Assembly: GCF_001705235.1 (NCBI RefSeq)
Contig: NZ_MCGV01000002.1
Coordinates: 62,001-126,000, forward strand
DNA length: 64,000 nucleotides
Reading direction: 5' to 3'
Origin: Clostridium pasteurianum
GTDB lineage: Bacteria; Bacillota; Clostridia; Clostridiales; Clostridiaceae
In this document: positions 43,333-51,038 of the stretch, in pieces
Layout of the letters: the number at the start of each line of letters is the position of its first letter
Numbering within the stretch: position 1 is the first letter of the stretch
Notes under the pieces: generated by a model
What the model saw: the letters and a program-made list of their open reading frames with translations, nothing else
Database searches by the model: none
Told to the model about the DNA's origin: nothing
Made by a program: the position numbers and the translations under genes

Positions 43333-43518
43333 AAATGATGTGGAACGTTAAAAAAAGTCTATAAATCTAAGGTAAAGAAATCTTAAGAGACTAAGGTATT
43401 TCAATAACTCGCTGAAAAGATGCTCAGACAAATTGAAATATCTAAGTCTTTTAAGATTTCTTTGCCAAGATTTATTAGACTTTTTTTAAATCGTTCCACA
43501 TCATTCTTATTTCTCTTG
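43324..43518 (-). repeat. Long palindromic element, copy C (inverse orientation)
   Basis: Reads GAGAAATAAAAATGATGTGG at the celF stop and closes with CCACATCATTCTTATTTCTC. The inner arm AAAGAAATCTTAAGAGAC pairs with GTCTTTTAAGATTTCTTT. The centre AACTCGCTGAAAAGATGCTC is the reverse complement of the motif in copies A, G and H, so it lies in the opposite orientation. Confidence 0.88.
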
Positions 43519-43589
43519 GGGGGAGTAATGCAAGGAGGATTTTCCGCCGCTCTGCTTTGGAAAATCTACATTTTATAAAAGAACATGGG

Positions 43590-43745
43590 GGCGACACATT
43601 CAAAGTATGGGTATTAACTTTGCTCCGCTCGTTAATAGGCGCGAAAGTTACATTTGGTAAAGGTTAAGGAATATTTTCTTACGCTAACGCTCCCAAAAAT
43701 CTAAAATTTAAGTTTATAAGCTTTTCTTAGCGAAATGGATAAAAA
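43590..43745 (+). repeat. Diverged copy of the GC-rich module also at 50.0 and 61.6 kb
   Basis: Shares TATTAACTTTGC, GCTCGTTAATAGG, TTTTCTTACGCTAACGCTCC and AAATCTAAAATTTAA words, in the same order, with 49985-50180 and 61541-61730. It has no reading frame of note. Confidence 0.7.
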
Positions 43746-43791
43746 GTCACCATCATCCTTAATTTTTTTTAATGCGCCAGCCTCATTCTCC

Positions 43792-44343
43792 CTATTTGCT
43801 GCACTTTACAGTCTGTGATTCTGGAAAATATGTTAATATTGAACCACTGCTGCCATATGTTTTATACGTAGCCGTAAATGTGTTATATTTTTTAGCACGC
43901 TTTATAAGTTCCTTTTTAGACAAACCATTGGTTTTTATTACAACTATTTGAATGTGATCATAATTTGTATCGGTAACAGGATTCTCAAAATCATTCATAT
44001 CCTCTATATTGTCAGTTGCATCTGCACCTACGTTAGGAAAATTAGGTTCCAGATGTAAACTACCTGCATTTACATTATTTAATTTCTTGTGAACCTTAAA
44101 ACAATATGACATAACTACATATTTATCTTTATGCTTTTTAGCATCTTCAAGCACTGAATTTGATATTCCAAAGTTTCTCATAGTATCTATAGTTATATCT
44201 TCATCTTCATCTTCAAACTCTATAGAACTTAAAGTAAATGATAATAAATTTTTACGTGTTACTTTCCTATGCACAAATATAATGACCCCCAATAATAAAA
44301 TTACTATCATTATCAGACTTAATATTTTTGATTTTTTTGACAT
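43792..44343 (-). CDS. Membrane-anchored extracytoplasmic protein, possible immunity partner
   Basis: Protein of 183 residues with one N-terminal membrane helix (about 7-25) and an outside domain of about 155 residues containing SFTLSSIEFEDEDEDITIDT and VNAGSLHLEPNFPNVGADAT. No known family was recognised. It starts 15 bases after the amidase-domain gene, so they form an operon. Because the upstream protein looks like a wall-attacking toxin, this anchored outside domain could be its immunity protein; this is inference only. Confidence 0.6.
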   Translation of the reverse strand: MSKKSKILSLIMIVILLLGVIIFVHRKVTRKNLLSFTLSSIEFEDEDEDITIDTMRNFGISNSVLEDAKKHKDKYVVMSYCFKVHKKLNNVNAGSLHLEPNFPNVGADATDNIEDMNDFENPVTDTNYDHIQIVVIKTNGLSKKELIKRAKKYNTFTATYKTYGSSGSILTYFPESQTVKCSK

Positions 44344-44358
44344 CGTTCATCCTCCGTT

Positions 44359-45381
44359 TTATTTCATTCTTGCTATAATAAATGTCTCTTTACCACGCTG
44401 TCCTTTAAAAGAATCTGATGATATTGGCCAATCGTTTCTATCAACAGGATGAGATGAATACTTTATTTCACCATGACCTACCGTAGTGATTACCATAGCA
44501 TGATGTATACCCTCATTCTTATTTTCATCATACAATAAATCCCCTGGTTGTATATTATATTTTTTAATTGCTTTTTTTACATCTGATACTGAATTTAGCT
44601 TTATTAAGTCTCCATTGATATACCCATTTTTCTGTAAATACTGAAGCTGCTCTTTAGGTCTTACCCATGATGTTGAAAAAGTATCATTGGCATTTTCGTA
44701 TTCAGCATTATAAGGAGTTACAAGATTAAATTCACCTGAAATTTCTTTTCCTTCTTTTGTGCTTTTATCATGCTTATAATACCAGTCCTTAGTCATTTTT
44801 ACGCCTCCAGCACATAGTACCTGTGACGTAAAATTTGCACAATCTGAGCTGCCTGCCCCACTGCCCTTTATTTTATCAAATAGTAACCTAGCTAAAATTT
44901 GAAGTTGCTCGATATATGCATCATTATCGAATCTTATGTAATCGTGATTGTATGGTGCTGAATGACTTTCAGAACTTTTACCGTTGCCATTGTTATACTT
45001 GGAGTTTGTAGCATATTTTAGTATAGCCTTTCTATCATACTTTCCATTTTTATATAATTTGGAATAGGTGCTTGTCCTTTTCTTGATATTACTATTGGCA
45101 TAACTAACTACACTTGATGTACTTTCATTGGCAGCTATGAACCTTCGTTTCTCCTTCTCCGCTTCATTAGCTATGTTATTTAACATATGTATTTCATTTC
45201 TGCCAACCTTTATTGCTTGGCTCATTTTATCTTTAAGAATGAACATCTGTGTTGATACTTCATCAAAATGTAAAATTAAATTAAATAAATTTTGAGTTCT
45301 CTCATTTTCCGCCGCAATCATTTCTTTAACCAATGTTACAAAAGCTTCAACGCTGTCGGTGTCCATTTTTATTTCAGGCAT
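44359..45381 (-). CDS. Amidase_6-domain protein with helical N-terminal region, candidate toxin
   Basis: Protein of 340 residues without a signal peptide. Residues 1-95 are helical and rich in charged residues (ETVALVKEMIAAENERTQNL-like), like the targeting part of WXG100/LXG-type secreted proteins. Residues about 140-340 match the putative amidase domain: catalytic Cys in GSSDCANFTSQVLCAGG, a His in EGIHHAMVITTV and a late SSHPVDRND segment. Amidase_6 domains cut cell-wall or peptide amide bonds. The layout suggests a polymorphic toxin or a spore/wall lytic enzyme exported without Sec. A membrane-anchored gene follows. Delivery machinery is not in view. Confidence 0.7.
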   Translation of the reverse strand: MPEIKMDTDSVEAFVTLVKEMIAAENERTQNLFNLILHFDEVSTQMFILKDKMSQAIKVGRNEIHMLNNIANEAEKEKRRFIAANESTSSVVSYANSNIKKRTSTYSKLYKNGKYDRKAILKYATNSKYNNGNGKSSESHSAPYNHDYIRFDNDAYIEQLQILARLLFDKIKGSGAGSSDCANFTSQVLCAGGVKMTKDWYYKHDKSTKEGKEISGEFNLVTPYNAEYENANDTFSTSWVRPKEQLQYLQKNGYINGDLIKLNSVSDVKKAIKKYNIQPGDLLYDENKNEGIHHAMVITTVGHGEIKYSSHPVDRNDWPISSDSFKGQRGKETFIIARMK

Positions 45382-45597
45382 TACTTATTGCTTCCTTTAG
45401 CTACGTTTTTCTAAGTTATGATTTTATTAAAACCTGCTTAACAATTTAATTCTTATGTTTTGCAATATGTTAAGTTATGTATATATTAACATATTTTTTA
45501 ATTATATTTTAATTTTAATCCCATTTTATTTTTATTTATTAAAATATAATTAAAACTAATATTAAACTTTTTCATACTTATTAAACTATATTTACTA
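45382..45597. other. AT-rich spacer
   Basis: Intergenic sequence between divergent genes; it should contain the amidase gene promoter. Nothing else was recognised. Confidence 0.4.
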
Positions 45598-45626
45598 TTG
45601 ACAAGCCTATTCAAAGACACTATACT
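45598..45626 (+). promoter_or_regulatory. SigA-type promoter of the M-box/NRAMP unit
   Basis: TTGACA (45598-45603) and TATACT (45621-45626) with a 17-base spacer, immediately before the M-box. Confidence 0.85.
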
Positions 45627-45639
45627 TGTAACGTAAATA

Positions 45640-45840
45640 AATATTCATTTAAGCGAGGCTCCTATACAAGATATACGCTTCTGCCCAGAAATATCGAAAG
45701 ATACCAATGGGTGAACAGATATTATCGAATAAGGTATTATCTAACGAAGCTGAGACATTCTCAAAGCTGTATAGTGCTAAAGCTCAATAAAAAATATGAT
45801 TTTTAATTGAAGTTTTAGAGCCTTTTGGGGCTCTTTTTAT
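45640..45840 (+). promoter_or_regulatory. M-box (Mg2+) riboswitch with terminator
   Basis: The M-box core is unmistakable: GCGAGGCTCCTATAC, ATATACGCT, CTGCCCAGAAA, TCGAAAGA, CCAATGGGT and the following AACAGA, then a long arm near 45690-45780. A hairpin AGAGCC/GGGCTCT followed by T-run (45818-45840) is the terminator that Mg2+ binding should favour. Expression of the downstream transporter is therefore expected at low magnesium. Confidence 0.95.
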
Positions 45841-45864
45841 TTTTTCATTTGGAGGTGAGTATCA

Positions 45865-45957
45865 ATGGACGCAGACCCTGGTCATTTATGTATTATTAAA
45901 ATTTCATACAAAAGAATATTAGCTTCAGAGAATGTCTGTATCCATTGGTATGCCTAA
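45865..45957 (+). CDS. 30-residue leader peptide MDADPGHLC... upstream of the Mg transporter
   Basis: A short frame with a strong TTGGAGGTGAG site, starting MDADPGHLCIIKISYKRILA and ending ENVCIHWYA. It lies after the M-box terminator and before the NRAMP gene. Its acidic/proline start recalls the MgtL leader (MEPDPTP), where ribosomes fall off at low Mg2+. Its last codons overlap a hairpin (AGAGAATG 45927-45934 with CATTCTCT 45962-45969) that competes with ATGCC/GGCAT and CTAAC/GTTAG pairings next to the NRAMP ribosome site, so translation of the leader could set access to that site. Role is inference. Confidence 0.65.
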   Translation: MDADPGHLCIIKISYKRILASENVCIHWYA

Positions 45958-45998
45958 AAGGCATTCTCTAACGCAAGCCTGTTAGGGAGGTAATTTAA

Positions 45999-47234
45999 AT
46001 GAAGAAAAAAAACAAACTTCTTTTTATACTAGGCATAATAGGTCCAGGCCTAATCACTGTAAATGCAGGTAATGATGCAGGCGGAATAGCTACATATGCC
46101 ACTGTTGGAGCTTCCTATGGCTACAGCATGTTATGGGGACTTCTTCTCATAACCTTCAGCTTAGGAGTAATACAGGAAATGAACGCAAGAATGGCCGTAG
46201 TAACAGGAAAAGGCCTTGCAGACTTAATACGTGAACAATTTGGAGTTAAACTTTCTCTTTTCGCCATGGTTGTATTATTTATCGCTAACTTTGGAGTATG
46301 CATTGGAGACTTCGCCGGCATTGCTGCAAGTCTTGAGCTCTTTCACATAAGCAAGTATATATCTGTTCCAATTATGGCACTCATAATATGGTTTATACTT
46401 ACAAAAGGCTCTTATAATAAAACTGAAAAAGTATTTTTAGCTTTCACCTTAGTGTTTTTTACATATATAATAACCTGTTTTGCAGCTAAACCGGATTGGA
46501 ATAATGTACTTACATCTGCAGTTACTCCAACCTTAAAATTTAATAAAGATTACATATTAACATTTATAGGCATGATAGGTACAACTATAACACCTTATAT
46601 GCAGTTCTATTTGCAATCATCTGTAGTTGATAAAGGTATCAGCATAAAAGAACTTAAATATGAAAAATTGGATGTTTACTTAGGCGCTCTATGGGGCGAT
46701 TTGGTAGCGTTTTTTATAATAGTATGTACTGCAGTTACGCTTTTTAAAGCTCATATAACTATAACTAGTGCGGATCAAGCGGCTCTTGCACTAAAGCCAC
46801 TAGTTGGAAACTATGCAGCAGTATTATTTGGTATTGGACTTTTTGGAGCTTCAGTTTTAGCAACCATGGTAATTCCACTATCTACTTCTTACGCAATATG
46901 CGAATCTTTCGGATGCGAAAGCGGAATGGATCACTCATTTAAAGAAGCACCAGCCTTTTATAGCATTACTGGTTTTATGATTTTTGTAAGTGCTGCACTA
47001 ATATTAATACCTAAAATTGCACTTGTACAGATAATGCTAATATCACAGGATTTAGCGGGTATACTATGTCCTATTATATTGGTTTTCATGGTTTTACTAA
47101 CAAACAATAAAGAGCTCATGGGAAAGTACGTAAATAATAAATTACAAAACATTGTAATATGGATTACAGTTATCTTTATTGCTACTCTTTCAATAATTTT
47201 GTTTGCATTCCCTATAATAGAGAAATTCATTTAA
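45999..47234 (+). CDS. nrmT: NRAMP-related magnesium transporter (NrmT-type)
   Basis: Membrane transporter of 411 residues in the NRAMP/SLC11 fold, about 11 helices. Classical manganese NRAMPs have DPGN in helix 1 and MPH in helix 6. Here helix 1 reads GNDAGGIA (DAGG in place of DPGN) and helix 6 reads TTITPYMQFYLQSS (TPYM in place of MPHN). Loss of the Met that selects transition metals is the mark of the NRAMP-related Mg2+ transporters first described in clostridia. M-box control fits magnesium import. It has a GGGAGG site and ends directly before a palindromic repeat. Confidence 0.9.
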   Translation: MKKKNKLLFILGIIGPGLITVNAGNDAGGIATYATVGASYGYSMLWGLLLITFSLGVIQEMNARMAVVTGKGLADLIREQFGVKLSLFAMVVLFIANFGVCIGDFAGIAASLELFHISKYISVPIMALIIWFILTKGSYNKTEKVFLAFTLVFFTYIITCFAAKPDWNNVLTSAVTPTLKFNKDYILTFIGMIGTTITPYMQFYLQSSVVDKGISIKELKYEKLDVYLGALWGDLVAFFIIVCTAVTLFKAHITITSADQAALALKPLVGNYAAVLFGIGLFGASVLATMVIPLSTSYAICESFGCESGMDHSFKEAPAFYSITGFMIFVSAALILIPKIALVQIMLISQDLAGILCPIILVFMVLLTNNKELMGKYVNNKLQNIVIWITVIFIATLSIILFAFPIIEKFI

Positions 47235-47427
47235 GAGAAATAAAAATTATGTGGAACATTAAAAAAATTCTATAAATCTAAGGTTAAAAAATCGTAAAAT
47301 GCTAAAATATTTCAATAACTCGGTGAGAAGATCCTCAAACAATTGAAATATCTAAGTATTCTACGATTTTTTAGCCAAGATTTATTAGGATTTTTTTAAA
47401 TCGTTCCACATAATTCTTATTTCTCTT
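47234..47427 (-). repeat. Long palindromic element, copy D (inverse orientation)
   Basis: AGAGAAATAAAAATTATGTG right after the transporter stop closes with CACATAATTCTTATTTCTCT. Inner arms AAAAATCGTAAAATGCTA and TAAGTATTCTACGATTTTT pair; centre AACTCGGTGAGAAGATCCTC. Closely related to copy C in its outer arms, but different in its inner arms. Confidence 0.88.
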
Positions 47428-47626
47428 ATAGAGGTAATGCAAGGTAAATTTTTCTCCGTTTCTCTACGAAAAAGTCCATACTATATTATTACACACTACC
47501 TTAATGTCTACTATTAATAATTTTGATTTATTAATAGTAATGATTATTTAGAACTCTTATTAATATAGAGAATGCCTGATTAAGGTAAAGAAGGATACGG
47601 AAGAATTTTTTCCTTGCTTTACTCCA

Positions 47627-47804
47627 AAAGTGAATTAACATTGATGAAGTAACAATTAAAAAAAGTTCTAAAAAATCTTAAAATACTAGGGTTTTGAATC
47701 TATTTGAACGCTAGTGAGTTATTCAAAACTCTTAGTATTTTAAAATTTTTTTACCTTAGATTTATAGAACTTTTTTATGTTACGAATCAATGTTAATTCA
47801 CTTT
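47627..47804 (+). repeat. Long palindromic element, copy E
   Basis: AAAGTGAATTAACATTGATG pairs with CAATGTTAATTCACTTT; inner arms AATCTTAAAATACTAGG and CTTAGTATTTTAAAATT pair; centre TTTGAACGCTAGTGAGTTATT-like. The right end encodes the final codons and stop (SKVN) of the minus-strand gene at 47793. A GATACGGAAGAATTTTTTCC module precedes it. Confidence 0.88.
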
Positions 47805-48263
47805 GCTGCATACTTTACATGGGTTATTAACTGTACATTTTGCTTCTTCACCTATAACTTCTATTGAATTAACTTTTTTTCCTAAAGTTACTGGATATAC
47901 GCATATAGTAATTTTGCAAAAAGAAAATGCTTCTATTCTATTAATATAATAAAAAATTTTATTATTATATTTTTTATATCTCCCATGTTCAATACGGGTA
48001 TTTGCAAATTTCACACCATCCGGTAAAGTATCTTTTAATTTTATATTAAATATATCATGTCTAAGATTATTTATAATGTAGACATAATACACTAAACTAT
48101 TTTCTTGACTTGATTTCCATCTAACAGCATACTGATTAAGTATTAAGCATATGCGCTTTAGGACAACCGTTGAACATGGTACCCTACTCATAGAATCATT
48201 GTTCAAATCATCATTTTTATAATTTTTTCTTAGATATAGTGGCAAACTGTATTTCGAATACAT
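47793..48263 (-). CDS. Diverged DUF11-like protein, paralog of 40054-40548
   Basis: Protein of 156 residues with the DUF11-like core SLVYYVYIINNLRHDIFNIK and LKDTLPDGVKFANTRIEHG, a SFCKITICVYPVTLGKKVNS strand pair, and a Cys-rich end (NNPCKVCSKVN). The 5' leader AAAGGTAGGTATTTTTATT matches that of the paralog at 40054. The last four residues and the stop lie inside palindromic element E. No signal peptide; possibly a spore or surface structural protein. Function unknown. Confidence 0.7.
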   Translation of the reverse strand: MYSKYSLPLYLRKNYKNDDLNNDSMSRVPCSTVVLKRICLILNQYAVRWKSSQENSLVYYVYIINNLRHDIFNIKLKDTLPDGVKFANTRIEHGRYKKYNNKIFYYINRIEAFSFCKITICVYPVTLGKKVNSIEVIGEEAKCTVNNPCKVCSKVN

Positions 48264-48512
48264 AATAAAAATACCTACCTTTTAACATTAGTAATATGTA
48301 TGAAAGCCTACATGTTCATCCTTAACCTTTTTACTGTCGTATCATCATCAGTATACTATCTCTCTCATTTTTTATAATTTACATAAATTTGCGTTCTAAT
48401 TTTAATATATGGAATATGTACATATGTGTTGATTAAAAATTTATATTTCGCTTGCCTGTGTAACAATGTTATGTTACACTATATACATGATAACAATGAA
48501 AGGACTAAGAGT

Positions 48513-49157
48513 ATGGAGGATTCAGAATTAATTTCTAAAAAAGATTTACTTAAGATAACTGGAATTTCCTACGGACAGCTGTACCGATGGAAAAGGAAGA
48601 CACTCATACCAGAAAAATGGTTTATAAAAAAATCAAGCTTTACAGGACAGGAAACCTTCTTTCCTAAAAAAGAAATACTCGAAAGAATAGACAAAATAAA
48701 GAGCTTCAAGGATGATATATCCTTGGATGAACTTGCAAAAATATTTTCTCCAGAACTTTCAAAAGTACTTTTAAAGGAAGATGACTTATTAAAACTTACT
48801 ATAATCTCCCAAACTGTAATAAACCTATATAAGAATAAACATAAAAATATAAATATGTTTCAATTTAATGACGTATTATTTATGATCATAATAGATAAGT
48901 TTATTAAGTCAGATAAAGCAAGCCTTGAAGAGTGCAAATTAATACTAGATACTCTAGAAAAAAATCACAAAAACTTTGAGGGAAAATATTATAATGTAGT
49001 ACTTATAAGAAAGCTTGGAGTGGCCGTATGCTTCCTTGTAGCACTGCCAAACGAATTGTACCTTGAATCACAGGCATTACTTGTATTAAATATAGACGCC
49101 GGTAAATGTGCCGAAGAATTAAAATCAAAATTAACTTATTTGAAAGGAAGTTTTTAG
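48513..49157 (+). CDS. YhbD-like (DUF4004) regulator-type protein
   Basis: Cytoplasmic protein of 214 residues. The N-terminus is MerR-like (ISKKDLLKITGISYGQLYRW followed by KRKTLIPEKW and PKKEILERIDKI), a helix-turn-helix of the DUF4004/YhbD type. The rest is helical. It is followed one base later by a bactofilin gene, as yhbD precedes the bactofilin genes yhbE-yhbF in Bacillus subtilis, so a role in bactofilin assembly or control is likely. ATG 48513 follows GAAAGGAC; the upstream frame is not supported by a ribosome site. Confidence 0.82.
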   Translation: MEDSELISKKDLLKITGISYGQLYRWKRKTLIPEKWFIKKSSFTGQETFFPKKEILERIDKIKSFKDDISLDELAKIFSPELSKVLLKEDDLLKLTIISQTVINLYKNKHKNINMFQFNDVLFMIIIDKFIKSDKASLEECKLILDTLEKNHKNFEGKYYNVVLIRKLGVAVCFLVALPNELYLESQALLVLNIDAGKCAEELKSKLTYLKGSF

Positions 49158-49158
49158 T

Positions 49159-49932
49159 ATGGAAAATAATCTATCAGATGCGAAAATTTCAGGAGTCGGA
49201 ACCATTAGCGGAGGAAGATATAATGAAGTAAGATCAAGCGGTTCCAGTAAAATAGATGGTGATATAGAATGCAATTCCTTTAAATGTTCTGGTGCCTCCA
49301 CCGCTAATGGAAATATAAAGGCTAAAATAGTTGAAATAAGCGGTGCTACTAAAATATTAAAAAATGTAGACACTGAAGATATAACAGTAAGCGGCTCCAC
49401 AAATATATTAGGAAATATTACTACGGGCAATGCTAGGTTCAGCGGTTCTGCTCATATACAAGGTGACGTAAACGCAAAAAAAATTAAAATAAGCGGTTCT
49501 GGACATATAGATGGAAGTCTTCATACAGACATCATAAAAATATCCGGTACTGCAGCTATAAACGGTGATTGTGAAGCAGAAACCTTTGATGGAACAGGCT
49601 CATTTAATATAGGTGGACTCTTAAATGCAGGTGATATAAATATAGACATTTACGGCAAATGTAGGGTAAAAGACATAGGCGGAGAAAACATAAAAGTACA
49701 GCTTGGTAAATATCATCCTCTTATTAACATGGCAGCTATGTTTTTAGGCTATAAAGGTCTTGTAACCAATGTCATAGAAGGAGATAACATTTACCTAGAA
49801 AGCACCACAGCGAAAATAGTAAGAGGAAATAACATCACCATAGGACCTGACTGCACTATAGATACAATAGAATACAGAAATAAAGTAAATATGGATTCAA
49901 ACTCCAAAACAATCTGCAAGAAAATAGACTAA
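49159..49932 (+). CDS. Bactofilin-family polymer-forming protein (YhbE/YhbF-like)
   Basis: Cytoskeletal beta-solenoid protein of 257 residues. Short repeats of the form I-x-G-x-x-x-x-x (ISGVGTISGGRYNEVRSSGS, KISGSGHIDGSLHTDIIKIS, SGTAAINGDCEAETFDGTGS) run from residue 8 to about 155; a second set of beta strands follows to the end. Bactofilins polymerise without nucleotide and help set cell or spore shape. It is translationally coupled to the YhbD-like gene. The Gly/Ser repeats are seen directly; the in vivo role is inferred. Confidence 0.85.
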   Translation: MENNLSDAKISGVGTISGGRYNEVRSSGSSKIDGDIECNSFKCSGASTANGNIKAKIVEISGATKILKNVDTEDITVSGSTNILGNITTGNARFSGSAHIQGDVNAKKIKISGSGHIDGSLHTDIIKISGTAAINGDCEAETFDGTGSFNIGGLLNAGDINIDIYGKCRVKDIGGENIKVQLGKYHPLINMAAMFLGYKGLVTNVIEGDNIYLESTTAKIVRGNNITIGPDCTIDTIEYRNKVNMDSNSKTICKKID

Positions 49933-49969
49933 AAACCTTAATTGGTAATTTATAAGAATTGCTAAGCAA

Positions 49970-50186
49970 GTTGGGGGTTTTTTGTCATCTAACGAGACGA
50001 AAAAAAGTTGTAATCGGCGCAGCCGAAGTACGGGGTATTAACTTTGCTACGCTCGTTAATAGGTGAGGGGTTCGCCTGCGGCAAAAGTTATGGATAATTT
50101 TCTTACGCTAACACTCCCGAAAATCTAAAATTTAAATTAAAAGCTTTCCATAGTGAAACGGAGGAAAGGTATCCATGTTTTACTCA
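49970..50186 (+). repeat. GC-rich module, copy at 50.0 kb
   Basis: Contains ATCTAACGAGACGAAAAAAA, GGCGCAGCCGAAGTACGGGG, CTACGCTCGTTAATAGGTGA, TTCTTACGCTAACACTCC and AAGCTTTCCATAGTGAAACG. The same words occur in order at 61541-61730 (in a larger element with terminal inverted repeats) and in diverged form at 43590-43745. It runs directly into palindrome F. Confidence 0.8.
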
Positions 50187-50518
50187 AAAAGCGAATTAAC
50201 ATTGATGAAGTAACGATTTAAAAAAATTCTAATAAAGTTTGGTTGAAAAATCATAAAATACTTAGAGTTTTCAATATTATCGTATATGAGGTTTGGGCTT
50301 TAGCCCATTATCCTTCTTAACCTAATAAAAGCACTCTCTATATTATGAGAATACTTGTTTAAATAATCATTAATATTAAAGAATAAAAGTTATTAACCGT
50401 AAATATTAAGATTGCCTATATTCTATAAAGAAGGATAATGGGTCTACGACCCAAACCCCATGTATGATAAGCTTTATAGAATTTTTTTAATGTTATGAAT
50501 CAATGTTAATTCGCTTTA
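50187..50518 (+). repeat. Long palindromic element, copy F (centre replaced by a nested palindrome)
   Basis: Outer arms AAAGCGAATTAACATTGATG and CAATGTTAATTCGCTTT match copy E. The shared central motif is absent; instead a nested palindrome is present: TATGAGGTTTGGGC and CCCATTATCCTTCTT on the left (50285-50320) mirrored by AAGAAGGATAATGGG and CCCAAACCCCATG on the right (50430-50462), around about 100 bases of AT-rich sequence. Confidence 0.82.
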
Positions 50519-50556
50519 ATTTGACATTACTTTGACATCAATGTATTATATTTAAT

Positions 50557-50982
50557 ATGAATAATATAGATAATTCCATAAATTTAATTGCAAGAATCAG
50601 AGAAAAAGCTAATAAATTTATACTTAAAGAGCTTGAAGCATTAGGTCTAAAAAATATTGCACCTTCACATGGAGATATTTTATCAGTGCTTTTTAAACGT
50701 AAAGAAGCAACCATGACAGAACTGGCAGATATTATACACAGGGATAGATCTACTGTAACAGCTTTAGTAAATAAGCTGACCACCTTTGGATATATTTCAA
50801 CTAGAAAAGACCCTAATGATAGCAGGTCTACCATCGTTTATTTAACAGAAAAAGGAGAGAACTTAAAATCAGGTTTCAGGGAAATTTCATATAAGCTATA
50901 TAAGGTTGAATACAAGGGAATTTCAGATGAAGAAAAAGCTTTATTTCAGAGTCTTTTAGAGAGAATCTATAAAAACTTCTAA
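50557..50982 (+). CDS. MarR-family transcriptional regulator
   Basis: Winged-helix regulator of 141 residues: MTELADIIHRDRSTVTALVNKLTTFGYIST (in two parts) as helix-turn-helix and DPNDSRSTIVYLTEKGEN as wing. It lies 56 bases upstream of an alpha/beta hydrolase gene on the same strand and likely controls it. Promoter TTGACAT words lie at 50521-50540; the ribosome site is weak. Ligand unknown. Confidence 0.88.
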   Translation: MNNIDNSINLIARIREKANKFILKELEALGLKNIAPSHGDILSVLFKRKEATMTELADIIHRDRSTVTALVNKLTTFGYISTRKDPNDSRSTIVYLTEKGENLKSGFREISYKLYKVEYKGISDEEKALFQSLLERIYKNF

Positions 50983-51038
50983 GACTCTCTTTTTTTAAAA
51001 AAATACTTTTATATCAAAGTAAATTGGAGGAATTAAAA

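Noticed and set aside
45999-47234. Manganese transporter MntH
   Set aside because: The DPGN and MPH metal motifs are replaced (DAGG, TPYM) and an M-box lies upstream, both pointing to magnesium.
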